A stretch of 64,000 nt of DNA from Okeania sp. SIO1I7 (GTDB lineage Bacteria; Cyanobacteriota; Cyanobacteriia; Cyanobacteriales; Microcoleaceae), in the NCBI GenBank assembly GCA_010672585.1, contig JAAHGF010000004.1, forward strand, positions 257,580 through 321,579, read 5' to 3'. The notes below the pieces were generated by a model. That model was not told the origin of the DNA. It was given only the letters and a program-made list of their open reading frames with translations, and did not search any database. A program made the translations under genes and the position numbers. The first letter of the stretch is position 1; each line of letters starts with the position of its first letter. Of this stretch, positions 36,885 through 45,273 are shown piece after piece.

Positions 36885-38006
36885 ATGGAAAATAATTCAT
36901 TTATCACAGTGGTAGGTAAACGCTTCCACTACATTTGGTTGCGTGATAATTGTCTGAGTTCTAAATGTCGCCATCCTAGCTCTTTCCAGAAACTTTATGA
37001 TATTTCTGAGTTAACAGCTCCTCCAAAACCACAGAGTGTGGAATTAACAGATAATGAACTCATTATTGACTGGGATGAGGACCCTCCTCATCGCAGCATT
37101 TTTCCTATCTCTTGGTTGATGAGTCATGCTTATGATGAAACAGCAGGAAAAGCTAGCTTTCATAGTAAAATTGAACTGCGTAAACAACAAGAAATTCTGT
37201 GGGATACTGCATGGATCGAAGCACATCCGCCAGAAAAACACGATTTTTATTCATGTAGTAGTCAAGCTTGGGTTGACCAACTATACACCTTGGGTTTTGC
37301 AGTCATCAAAAATATGCCCTTATCAGAGTTAGATAATTTTCTGAGTTCTATAGGACCAATTCATTATACAGAGGGCGGGCGTTTCTACACAGTAAAATCT
37401 AAGCCAGGAGCTAATGATATATCTGAGACTGGCTATGCTCTACCACCCCACACTGATTATGAAAGTTATATGTATGCTTCTCACCTACTGCAATTTCTCT
37501 ACTTTGTAGAGCACAAAGCAACAGGTGGAGATTCAATACTGGTAGATGGCTTTCGAGTTGCCCAAGACTTTCAAAAAAACCATCCAGACTATTTCCAAAT
37601 TTTGGTAGAAACTCCTACTCAGTTCCAGCAGTTATATACAGAGTGGGAATATTATTATCGTCGTAGTCGCCCCATCATAGAATTAGACATCAAAGGAAAA
37701 GTTTCCGGAGTATATTTTGGTCACTCCCACGCCTGCAACTGGGATATACCTTTTGACAAAATGGAAAAATTCTATGAAGCTTATAGTCAATTCTTCCATT
37801 ATTTGAAAAGCCCTGATTATCAATATCATTTCCGTTCAGAAGCAGGAGATTGTCTGATGGTGCAAAACTTCCGAGTGCTACATGGTAGAACAGCTTTTGA
37901 TGCTAATTCTGGTCCTAGACATTTAGAAGTTTCTTATGTAGCTTGGGATTATTTTACTGCAAGAGAGAATTTTCGACAGTTTAAACATTTGTACTTGGGC
38001 GATTAA
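36885..38006 (+). CDS. Gamma-butyrobetaine hydroxylase-like dioxygenase 1
   Basis: 373 aa. N-terminal DUF971-type domain (about 5-90) with WLRDNCLSSKCRHPSS, as in BBOX/trimethyllysine hydroxylases, then the TauD/CAS-like Fe(II)/2-oxoglutarate dioxygenase fold: facial-triad PPHTDYESY (His-x-Asp) near 188, distal His in VLHGRTAF near 333, with Arg-Leu beyond for 2-oxoglutarate. It should hydroxylate an unactivated carbon of a small, perhaps cationic, substrate. The stop is 18 bp before the SDR gene, so the pair is co-translated. A paralogue lies at 39975. A true carnitine role is unproven. Confidence 0.9.
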   Translation: MENNSFITVVGKRFHYIWLRDNCLSSKCRHPSSFQKLYDISELTAPPKPQSVELTDNELIIDWDEDPPHRSIFPISWLMSHAYDETAGKASFHSKIELRKQQEILWDTAWIEAHPPEKHDFYSCSSQAWVDQLYTLGFAVIKNMPLSELDNFLSSIGPIHYTEGGRFYTVKSKPGANDISETGYALPPHTDYESYMYASHLLQFLYFVEHKATGGDSILVDGFRVAQDFQKNHPDYFQILVETPTQFQQLYTEWEYYYRRSRPIIELDIKGKVSGVYFGHSHACNWDIPFDKMEKFYEAYSQFFHYLKSPDYQYHFRSEAGDCLMVQNFRVLHGRTAFDANSGPRHLEVSYVAWDYFTARENFRQFKHLYLGD

Positions 38007-38024
38007 ATTTAGTTCTTAAAGATC

Positions 38025-38744
38025 ATGCTCAAAAAAGCACTTGTAACAGGTTCGGCAAATGGAATGGGTAAGGCGATCGCTCTCGACTTAGCTAGTAAAG
38101 GATTTGATATTGCATTTCACTATAACCGTAGTGCAGAAGTAGCTAACCAAGCAAGTCAAAAAGCAGCTACTTATGGAGTAAAATCTATTGCCTTGCCAGC
38201 AGATATAACCAAACCAGAGCAAGCTCAGTATCTAGTAGAAACTGCAGCTGAAAAACTTGGGGGGTTATCAGTGATAGTTAATAATGTGGGTAACTATTTG
38301 GAAAAATCAATTAGCCAAACATCCATAGAAGAGTGGCATCAAATGCTTGATTCGAACCTCAATTGCACTTTCTATGTGACTCAAGCAGCAATTCCTCACT
38401 TGAAAGCAGCAGGTTGGGGACGTATTGTCAATTTTGCCTTTGCTAGTGCCCAAAATGTGATGGCAGGTAAGGTAGAGACAGCTTATAGAGTTGCTAAAAC
38501 TGGTGTGATTATCTACACTAAATCATTGGCTAAAGAGTTAATTAAAGACAACATTACTGCAAATATAATATCTCCTGGAGTCGCAGAAACTTCTGTTGGT
38601 TTAGAGGAAACTATCCCCATTTTGCCAGCTAAACGACCAGCAACTTTACAAGATATCAGTACTACAGTTGGTTTTTTTATTAGTCCTGAAGCTGGCTACA
38701 TTACTGGGCAAGTTTTGGAAGTAGCAGGGGGTTGGAGGTTGTAG
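38025..38744 (+). CDS. Short-chain dehydrogenase/reductase 1
   Basis: 239 aa classical SDR. Cofactor motif TGSANGMGKAIA (8-19), NNVGN in place of NNAG, catalytic Tyr-x-x-x-Lys in AYRVAKTG, then NIISPGVAET and the C-terminal GYITGQVLEVAGGW. The HYNRSAEVANQ loop after the second strand recalls pteridine reductase/FolM-like and NADPH-using members. It follows dioxygenase 1 by 18 bp, so it may oxidise the alcohol that enzyme makes or reduce a pterin. The paralogue at 41916 has the same upstream sequence. Substrate unknown. Confidence 0.92.
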   Translation: MLKKALVTGSANGMGKAIALDLASKGFDIAFHYNRSAEVANQASQKAATYGVKSIALPADITKPEQAQYLVETAAEKLGGLSVIVNNVGNYLEKSISQTSIEEWHQMLDSNLNCTFYVTQAAIPHLKAAGWGRIVNFAFASAQNVMAGKVETAYRVAKTGVIIYTKSLAKELIKDNITANIISPGVAETSVGLEETIPILPAKRPATLQDISTTVGFFISPEAGYITGQVLEVAGGWRL

Positions 38745-38747
38745 AGA

Positions 38748-38781
38748 ATAATTAATAATTAATAATTAATAATTAATAATT
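38748..38781. repeat. AATTAAT heptamer tandem repeat
   Basis: Five or so aattaat heptamers directly after SDR 1, followed by about 150 bp of unassigned DNA before the DHPS-like gene. Confidence 0.8.
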
Positions 38782-38955
38782 AGAGATACGCCGCGTGCAA
38801 CTTTTTTCAACCGACGAGGTTTAGGTAGTTTTGAAAACCAGACTTTCCGCTAAAGACCGAGAAAAACTGATTATTCCATAGAAATTTGCACATCGCGTTA
38901 GAGATGGTTTTCATTTTCAATTATCAATTATCCATTAATGAAAGGAGTTGAACAA

Positions 38956-39864
38956 ATGCTGACTATCGCAGATATTTACGAAATATATGACAAACATCAA
39001 GATGACTACGATGCGAAAGTAGAAGAGTTTACTATTGGTAATAGAAAGTTTAATTTTAATACTCAAACAGCACTTTTAGGAATTATCAATCTTTCTACAG
39101 ATTCTTGGTGGAATCATGCTATCTGTTATAATGCAGAACAAGCGATTCGTCGTGGTAAAGTTCTTACAGCTCAAGGTGCAGACATTATTGATATTGGTGC
39201 AGAAGCAAGTTCAAAAAATACACAGAGAGCTGATGAGTTTAAACAAACAAGTTCACTTTTGCCAGTAATAAAAACTCTTAGTCAAGAAAAGATATTAACT
39301 TCCGTTGAAACCTATTATCCTGAAGTGGCAAGAGAATGTTTCAAAGCTGGTGCAAATGTCATTAATTATACTGGCATTGAAAATAGCGAGGAAATGTATC
39401 GAGCAGTAGCTGAATTTGATGGAGCTATCATTATGTGTTACCTCCAAGGAGATAAAGATGCTAGAGATGTCGGAGAATTTGACTTTGAGTCAGCAAAAGA
39501 TCCTATGGATGTACTCTACGATTATTTTGCTAGGGAAATAGAAACTGCAACTAAACTGGGAGTCAAGAAAATTTTGCTCGATCCTGCTGTGGGAATTGGA
39601 TATTCAAATTTCTATTACCAATATAAAAATGTATCAAATAGGATCGGATATCAAGTCAGAACTCTATTAAATGCTTTTCGACTCAGGAAATTAGGTTTTC
39701 CAGTTTTTATATCAGTTCCTAGTGCTTTAGAAATTTTTGGAGAAGAAGTTAGAAGTGCTCAAGTAGTTACGGCAGTTTTTGCAGCATTAGGAAAAGTCGA
39801 TATGATTAGAACCCATGAAATTGCTAAAATTAAGGCTGTTTTAGAAACGATGAGTTTAGTTTGA
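38956..39864 (+). CDS. Dihydropteroate-synthase-like TIM-barrel protein
   Basis: About 302 aa. An ATG at 38938 opens the frame, but the sequence aaaggag, 9 bases before the ATG at 38956, is a good ribosome site and makes 38956 the likely start. A unique N-terminal ~35 residues precede a DHPS-like barrel: LLGIINLSTDSWWN (pterin-site loop 1, normally N-V-T-P-D-S-F), IDIGAEASS (normally IGGEST) and LLDPAVGIGY (normally DPGFGFGK). The altered loops suggest that pterin binding may remain while pABA condensation is lost. It lies between two dioxygenase/SDR segments on the same strand. Confidence 0.82.
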   Translation: MLTIADIYEIYDKHQDDYDAKVEEFTIGNRKFNFNTQTALLGIINLSTDSWWNHAICYNAEQAIRRGKVLTAQGADIIDIGAEASSKNTQRADEFKQTSSLLPVIKTLSQEKILTSVETYYPEVARECFKAGANVINYTGIENSEEMYRAVAEFDGAIIMCYLQGDKDARDVGEFDFESAKDPMDVLYDYFAREIETATKLGVKKILLDPAVGIGYSNFYYQYKNVSNRIGYQVRTLLNAFRLRKLGFPVFISVPSALEIFGEEVRSAQVVTAVFAALGKVDMIRTHEIAKIKAVLETMSLV

Positions 39865-39948
39865 TTATTTTTTCTGTTGAGAATTTGAAACTTAATCCGG
39901 CGTTCCTACTGCCTACTGCTTACTGCCTCTTTTGGAGGAGATGTCTAA

Positions 39949-39966
39949 TTTAAACATTTGTACTTG
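39949..39966 (+). repeat. 18-bp duplication scar of a dioxygenase 3' end
   Basis: tttaaacatttgtacttg here is identical to the end of dioxygenase 1 (37980-37997, encoding FKHLYL) and directly precedes dioxygenase 2. It looks like the remnant of a third copy or the break-point of a tandem duplication. Confidence 0.65.
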
Positions 39967-39974
39967 AGTTAGTT

Positions 39975-41102
39975 ATGAGTCCTCAATTAACACAAAATAT
40001 CATCACAGGCGATCGCTCTGTCACAGTAAATGGTAGACGCTTCCACTATATCTGGTTGCGGGATAATTGTCTGAGTCCTAAATATTACCATCCTACTTCT
40101 TTTCAAAAAATGTGTGACATTTCTGAGGTGAGAGCAATTCCAAAACCTCTGAATATAGAACTAAAAGATGAAAAATTGATCGTTGACTGGGATGAAGACC
40201 CACCTCATCGCAGTATCTTTCCCATTTCTTGGTTAATGAGTCATGCTTATGATGATAACCAGGAGGATCAACCTATTAGAGAAAAAATCCTCTGGGATAA
40301 AGCTTGGTTGGATGTAAACCCGCCAGAATGGGTCAATGCTCAGTCTGGAGATAGCCAAACTTGGACAAATCAGCTTTTGACTTTAGGCTTTACCGTTATC
40401 AAAAATTTGCCCTATCAAGACCTAGACAAGTTTGTTTCCAGTATTGGACCTGTTTACTATTTAGCAAAATATGGACGCTACTCCACAGTCAAAGCAATTC
40501 CAAATGCTCAAGATTTATCCCTATCTGCTGAGGGTAATGAGTTGTCGCCTCATACAGACATCACCTTTATGTCTACACCTCCTCTAGTACAACTTCTCTA
40601 TTGTGTGGAAAATTTAGCTACTGGGGGAGAGTCGTTAGTGGTAGATGGGTTTCGAGTAGCGAGAGACTTCCAACAACATCACCCTGAATATTTTGAGATT
40701 TTGAGTAAAGTGCCAGTTAAATTTGAGCAGTTTTACCAAGAATGGGAATATTATGTATCTCGAACAACCCCGATAATTGAACTAGATAAAAATGGTTTAG
40801 TTTCTGCTGTTTATTTCTCCCACAAAAACTTTGGTTCAGAGCTTCCGTTCGAGCAAGTAGAAGCTTTTTATGAAGCATATAAAACTTTCTTTTCCTACCT
40901 AAAAAATCCTGCTTATCAATATTGGTTTCGGATGGAACCTGGAGATTGTTTGTTAGTAGAAAACTTCCGAGTATTACATGGCAGAAAAGCATTTAATCCA
41001 AGCTCAGGATTGAGACATCTAGAGATAGCATATATGGATTGGCAATATTTTGCTGGACGAGAAGATTTTCATCGCTTAAAACATTTATATGAATTAATTT
41101 GA
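39975..41102 (+). CDS. Gamma-butyrobetaine hydroxylase-like dioxygenase 2
   Basis: 375 aa, paralogue of the protein at 36885 over its full length (RRFHYIWLRDNCLSPKYYHP, DWDEDPPHRSIFPISWLMSH). The DUF971-type half has lost the second Cys/His found in copy 1 (CLSPKYYH against CLSSKCRH). The iron triad is intact: SPHTDITF and VLHGRKAF. The insert before the catalytic core (YYLAKYGRYSTVKA) and the substrate-facing loop differ, so a second position or second substrate is likely. It starts 111 bp after the DHPS-like gene, and the CmcI-like gene follows 15 bp later. Confidence 0.9.
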   Translation: MSPQLTQNIITGDRSVTVNGRRFHYIWLRDNCLSPKYYHPTSFQKMCDISEVRAIPKPLNIELKDEKLIVDWDEDPPHRSIFPISWLMSHAYDDNQEDQPIREKILWDKAWLDVNPPEWVNAQSGDSQTWTNQLLTLGFTVIKNLPYQDLDKFVSSIGPVYYLAKYGRYSTVKAIPNAQDLSLSAEGNELSPHTDITFMSTPPLVQLLYCVENLATGGESLVVDGFRVARDFQQHHPEYFEILSKVPVKFEQFYQEWEYYVSRTTPIIELDKNGLVSAVYFSHKNFGSELPFEQVEAFYEAYKTFFSYLKNPAYQYWFRMEPGDCLLVENFRVLHGRKAFNPSSGLRHLEIAYMDWQYFAGREDFHRLKHLYELI

Positions 41103-41117
41103 GGAAATTAAGTTAGA

Positions 41118-41864
41118 ATGAGTTACCAAAATGTTGTCAAACAAGCAAAGCATAAACAGGAACCTCTAAAGGAGAATCGATTTGTCAAAATTTCTGAGCG
41201 AGAAGATAGGAGTGATATTCCTATTGTAGCTTGGCAGCCACTATTAAATAATAGTTATTTGCAAACCTGGAAAGGAATAATTTTAAATAAAGGGGTGACA
41301 GAAATTGCTCTTTATCCAACGTTATTGTATGAGCTTCAACCAAAGACAATTATTGAAATTGGTGCATTTAATGGGGGTGCAGCAATTTGGATGGCTGACC
41401 TATTAAATATGTTTGATATAGACTGTTCTATTTATTCGGTTGATATTGATATCTCCTTGGTTGATGAAAAAGCAAAATCAGATTCTAGAGTGAATTTTTT
41501 ACAGGGTGACTGTAATAAGTTAAGTGAGGTATTTCCACCTGAAAAATTGGCAGAGTTTCCTCATCCTTGGTTGGTGATAGAAGATGCTCATGTTAATCTA
41601 GTTGCTGTGGCAAATTATTTTCATAATAATGGTCTTAAAAAAGGTGATTATTTGATAGTTGAAGATACTAATAAATATATGTGGGAAGCCTGGGGTGATA
41701 ATTGGGATGACCAGGAAGAAATGGAGAAAGGTTCACAGAAAATGGATGAATTAAGAAGCTGGTTAGAAAACTATGAAAATGAATATTTGATAGATAGTTA
41801 CTATCAAGATATGTATGGTTATAACGGCTCAAAAAATTGGAATTCTATCTTGAAAAAGTTCTAG
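41118..41864 (+). CDS. CmcI-like (cephalosporin hydroxylase family) methyltransferase
   Basis: 248 aa. The central LYELQPKTIIEIGAFNGGAA motif (about 70-90), SVDIDISLVDEKA and LVIEDAHVN match the cephalosporin-hydroxylase/CmcI and rhamnosyl-O-methyltransferase family, whose members are SAM methyltransferases in spite of the family name. The acidic VIEDAH and EDTN stretches would bind a divalent metal. The C-terminal helix-rich extension (WEAWGDNWDDQEEMEKG) resembles family members that dock the substrate. It is placed between dioxygenase 2 and SDR 2, where the first dioxygenase/SDR pair has no equivalent gene. Likely O- or N-methylates the cluster product; acceptor unknown. Confidence 0.82.
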   Translation: MSYQNVVKQAKHKQEPLKENRFVKISEREDRSDIPIVAWQPLLNNSYLQTWKGIILNKGVTEIALYPTLLYELQPKTIIEIGAFNGGAAIWMADLLNMFDIDCSIYSVDIDISLVDEKAKSDSRVNFLQGDCNKLSEVFPPEKLAEFPHPWLVIEDAHVNLVAVANYFHNNGLKKGDYLIVEDTNKYMWEAWGDNWDDQEEMEKGSQKMDELRSWLENYENEYLIDSYYQDMYGYNGSKNWNSILKKF

Positions 41865-41915
41865 GAAAATAATTTTTATAAGTCTTGACTGCTCACTAAA
41901 TTTAGCTTAAAGATA

Positions 41916-42635
41916 ATGCTAAAAAAAGCACTTGTAACAGGTTCAGGAGTAGGAATAGGTAGAGCGATCGCCCTTGATTTAGCCAGTAAAGGATTTGATA
42001 TAGCCTTTCATTATAACAAAAGCGCAGAAGCAGCCAACCAAGGAGTTCAAGAAGCAACTACCTATAGTATAAAATCTATTGCCCTACAAGCAGATATTAC
42101 CAAACCGGAACAAGCTCAGTCTTTAGTCGAAAATGCAGCAGCACAACTGGGGGGTTTATCAGTAATAGTTAATAATGTGGGTAACTACCTGAGAAAACCC
42201 ATTAGCAAAACATCTACAAAAGAGTGGCAGGAAGTTATTAATTCTAACCTCAATGCCACTTTTTATATTACTAAAGCAGCACTTCCCTATCTCAAAGCAG
42301 CAAATGGCGCACGGATAGTTAATTTTGCTTGTGCCAGTGCCCAAAATATAGCAGCACGCCGGACTAATGCAGCTTATATAATTGCCAAAACTGGTATTAT
42401 CATCTATACTAAATCATTAGCTGTTGAGCTAATTAAAGATAAGATTACTGTTAATGTAGTATCTCCTGGAGTGGCAGAAAATTCTTGGGATGTAGAGGAA
42501 ATGATTCCTAAATTACCCGCTAAACGTCCAGCAACTTTGTCAGAAATTAACAATGGTGTTTGGTTTTTTATTAACCCTAATTCTGATTATATTACAGGGC
42601 AAGTTTTGGAAGTTTCTGGGGGCTGGAATTTATAG
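41916..42635 (+). CDS. Short-chain dehydrogenase/reductase 2
   Basis: 239 aa, the same length as SDR 1 and alignable end to end, with TGSGVGIGRAIA, HYNKSAEAANQ, NNVGN, YIIAKTG (catalytic Tyr/Lys) and GQVLEVSGGW. The ~20 bases before the ATG (aaatttag...taaagat) match those before SDR 1, so the pair arose by duplication that included the ribosome-binding region. The active site is intact; the substrate loop (SWDVEEMIPKLP against SVGLEETIPILP) differs. It appears to close the transcription unit: a long repeat-filled gap follows. Confidence 0.92.
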   Translation: MLKKALVTGSGVGIGRAIALDLASKGFDIAFHYNKSAEAANQGVQEATTYSIKSIALQADITKPEQAQSLVENAAAQLGGLSVIVNNVGNYLRKPISKTSTKEWQEVINSNLNATFYITKAALPYLKAANGARIVNFACASAQNIAARRTNAAYIIAKTGIIIYTKSLAVELIKDKITVNVVSPGVAENSWDVEEMIPKLPAKRPATLSEINNGVWFFINPNSDYITGQVLEVSGGWNL

Positions 42636-43464
42636 ATTAGGGAGTAGATAGTAGGGAGTAGGGAACGGGCAGAAAAACTTAAGAAAGAGCAAGAAAAAAA
42701 CTTAAATTCCCTGTAGATATTTACGCTAAATTTTACACAAATGATACCAACGGACATGGTATTAAATATTAAAATAAATACTTACTGAATCGTTGACTCC
42801 TATTGACCACTATAATTTACTTCTTATATCATTTCCGGTAGCATCGGTATTGTATAGAGAAGTTCATTAATTGATAATTGATAATGGATAATTGATAATT
42901 ACCTCTGGTTAAAACCGTTACGGAATTGAATATCAGGAAATATTATTTCTTCTGTTGGTCGATGGTCGGACAGCGAGGAGACCCGCTCTTATCAGAGCCG
43001 CTCCGCTAACGCCATCTCTCGACCGCTTTTTTCCCCTTAAAAGGGGAGGTTTCAAGGCCCGAATTATTTAATTATTAATTATTAATTATTAATAATTCGG
43101 TAAGGAAGAAGGAAGAAGGAAGAAGGAAGAAGCTTTAAGAGAAGGAAAAACCTTATATGGCGCTAGATATAGCGCTGTGTGCAGGCAACAGGCAACAGCT
43201 CATCTGGCAACAGGCCACCCACCCCTCGCCCCTCCCCCTCCCAGGAGGGGAATAAATTGCCGTTTGCGCAGCATCTCCGTTGGAATAATATAAGACTTTT
43301 AGCTATTTGGCCCCTCCTGCAATTTGTAAATATACCAGCGCTCATTGCTATATTTCCCCAACTTTATACACAAACGATACCAACGGACATGATATTACTT
43401 TTAACTTTTGACTTTTAACTTTTAACTTTTAACTTATTGAGGAGGTATTGATAACTAGATAGCA
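42636..43464. other. Intergenic repeat block
   Basis: No gene. It contains loose TATCATGTCCGG-family ends (42748, 42832, 43383), an element with ttacctctgg...ggtaa ends (42899-43103) split by a GC-rich hairpin, a heptamer run, and 'caacaggcaacagg' tandems. Short frames across it are repeat artefacts. Confidence 0.65.
42899..43103. repeat. MITE-like element with nested GC-rich hairpin
   Basis: It matches 60100-60229 at both ends (ttacctctggtta...aaggggagg...ttcggtaa) but carries about 75 extra GC-rich bases (about 42954-43029) with inverted ends ggtcgatgg / ccatc...tcgacc. Confidence 0.6.
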
Positions 43465-43917
43465 ATGACATTAAATGAAGGAAAAGAGGAAAAAGATCAA
43501 ACTCTAAAAAATGAATCTAACTCAGAGACTTGGATAATAGGTAAAGAATTTAGATTTGAAGCTTCCCACCAACTACCTAATCACGATGGTAAATGTGCAA
43601 GATTACACGGTCATTCTTGGCGGGGTGTTATTTATGTTTATGGTAATGAATTAGTAAACTCTGGTGCAAAGCAGGGAATGATTATGGATTATGGAGATAT
43701 AAAAAAATATCTAAAACCCCTGCTTGATGATTATTTAGACCATTATCACTTAAACGAAACTACAGGCTTAATTAATCCTACCAGCGAAGCGATCGCTAAA
43801 TGGATTTACGAACAATTAGAAGATAAAATTCCCGGACTTGTAGCAGTTAGAATTGATGAAACTTGTACGAGTCAATGTATTTACTCAAAGGGGAAAAGTA
43901 ATCTTTTATTAATGTAA
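43465..43917 (+). CDS. queD: 6-pyruvoyltetrahydropterin synthase/QueD family
   Basis: 150 aa; the first 28 residues are an acidic, disordered-looking extension before the fold begins at TWIIGKEFRFEASHQLP. Zinc His residues: ASH and LHGHS; catalytic Cys in GKCARLHGH; MIMDYGDIK and DHYHLNE; C-terminal RIDETCTSQCIY. The family makes either 6-carboxy-tetrahydropterin (queuosine pathway) or 6-pyruvoyl-tetrahydropterin from dihydroneopterin triphosphate; the Cys near the first HxH leans to QueD. It is followed 45 bp later by a flavoprotein and lies about 830 bp after the dioxygenase/SDR cluster, so membership in that cluster is uncertain. Confidence 0.9.
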   Translation: MTLNEGKEEKDQTLKNESNSETWIIGKEFRFEASHQLPNHDGKCARLHGHSWRGVIYVYGNELVNSGAKQGMIMDYGDIKKYLKPLLDDYLDHYHLNETTGLINPTSEAIAKWIYEQLEDKIPGLVAVRIDETCTSQCIYSKGKSNLLLM

Positions 43918-43962
43918 AATTAAAATAATTTAGACTATAGTTAAAATGAGGAGCTTTGCTCA

Positions 43963-44913
43963 ATGAATAAAGTTGTTGCGGTTATTGGTGGTGGACCTGC
44001 TGGTATGTCCTGCGCCCTATGGTTAAAAAACTTAAAATGTTCCCCAATTATAATTGAAAAAAACAAACAGTTTGGAGGTTTGCAAACAATTAGTCCATTT
44101 CACAATATATTTTATCTGGGAATAACTGGACAGACTGGAATGGAGTTAGCTAAACAATTTAGTCGGCATATTGAACTAGAAGTTATCCCTACTCTATTTG
44201 ATTCTAAAATAAAACAGATTACCCGTGGAGAAAATTTCCACATTTTGACTGAGAAAAATGAAATTACTGCAAAATCTGTAGTTATTGCTACAGGTCAAAG
44301 ATTTAAAGGACACGAAACCATAGAATCACTTCCTGGAAGTCACGAGTTGTTATTGTCGCCAAATGTCTGTTTTAATCCTGGTGGTACTCCTATAGCTCAT
44401 GGACGAACGGTTGCTGTAGTTGGGGGTGGCGACAATGGACTAGGAACAGCAAGAATACTTGCAGATACTGCGAAACATCTTCACCTATTTGTTCGCTCTG
44501 AACTTAGAGGGTTTGGAATGAACCAAAAAGGTGTTTTAGAGAAAGTTGAATCTGGTCGAATAACTCTCCATAAACCAGCAGCGATCCGGGGTTTTAAAGT
44601 AAAAGGAGATAATATTCACATTTTTTTCCAAGAAGGAAATAATCCAGAGCAAGAGTTAGTGGTCAATTATATCTGTTTTCGCATGGGGTTTGCACCAAAT
44701 GTAGAAGATATAGTTCGACTGTTTGATGAAGGGGGGGTTGGTTCTCTAGAATTAACTCCAGAAGGATATATCGTCACTGATAGGTTTCTGCATACATCAA
44801 TTCCAAATGTTTATGCTGCTGGAGATGTAACAAACCCCAGAGATCCATGTGTAGCAACAGCAGTTGGTCATGGTGCTATTGCAGCACGAAGTGTAGAAGA
44901 GACATTACAATGA
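43963..44913 (+). CDS. Thioredoxin-reductase-like FAD/NAD(P)H oxidoreductase
   Basis: 316 aa. FAD motif VIGGGPAGMSCA at the N-terminus, NAD(P)H motif VAVVGGGDNGLGTA near 148, and VYAAGDVTNP near the end. The Cys-x-x-Cys of true thioredoxin reductases is absent (the region reads PNVCFNPGG), so it would instead reduce a ferredoxin or a small-molecule substrate, as in the ferredoxin-NADP reductase-like branch. Ribosome site gaggagc 10 bp before ATG 43963. It is 45 bp after queD on the same strand, suggesting a two-gene unit with electrons supplied to a pterin or dioxygenase partner. Confidence 0.88.
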   Translation: MNKVVAVIGGGPAGMSCALWLKNLKCSPIIIEKNKQFGGLQTISPFHNIFYLGITGQTGMELAKQFSRHIELEVIPTLFDSKIKQITRGENFHILTEKNEITAKSVVIATGQRFKGHETIESLPGSHELLLSPNVCFNPGGTPIAHGRTVAVVGGGDNGLGTARILADTAKHLHLFVRSELRGFGMNQKGVLEKVESGRITLHKPAAIRGFKVKGDNIHIFFQEGNNPEQELVVNYICFRMGFAPNVEDIVRLFDEGGVGSLELTPEGYIVTDRFLHTSIPNVYAAGDVTNPRDPCVATAVGHGAIAARSVEETLQ

Positions 44914-45273
44914 ATGTAAGAAATTGGGCAATCAAGACATTATTGATGAGGTATGTTATTGCAATTCCCATACTGGTGAGGTACAAAATTCTATGCTTTA
45001 GGCAACAGGCAACAGGCAACAGGCAACAGGCAACTAGGCAATAGTGAAGTAAAGATAAGAGTGTACCTCATTATCCTGAGAAACGCTATATTTGATATTA
45101 GAACTTATGATGAAAGTATATTCAACAATTAACAATTAATAATTAATAATTACCTCTCCTTGAAAAGAAGAAGATTGACTAATAATGAATTTTTTTTCTT
45201 GTTTATCCTTTAAAGGAGAGGCTTTAAACCTTAATTATTAGGTAAAAATTTTAAAGTGTAGGGGATTAAAAAA
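44914..45273. other. Intergenic region with two repeats
   Basis: No gene. It holds a 'ggcaacaggcaaca' tandem at about 45000-45033 and a MITE-like element at 45150-45245 with heptamers on its left side. Confidence 0.6.
45150..45245. repeat. MITE-like element, ttacctctcctt...ggtaa
   Basis: Ends ttacc/ggtaa and inner inverted repeat cctctccttga / tttaaaggagagg. Same family and the same right half (gaggctttaaaccttaatta) as 15241-15335. Confidence 0.7.

Noticed and set aside
36885-41102. Direct assignment of the two dioxygenases as carnitine-biosynthesis enzymes
   Set aside because: Fold and motifs match the BBOX/TMLH family, but no trimethyllysine aldolase or aldehyde dehydrogenase gene is nearby and the substrate pocket cannot be read. 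Kept as a family-level call only.
42954-43029. GC-rich hairpin as a possible tRNA or small RNA gene
   Set aside because: No cloverleaf, no T-arm consensus; it interrupts a MITE and looks like a nested insert.
43179-43418. 79-codon plus-strand frame before queD
   Set aside because: Built from caacagg tandems and a pyrimidine repeat block; no homology pattern.
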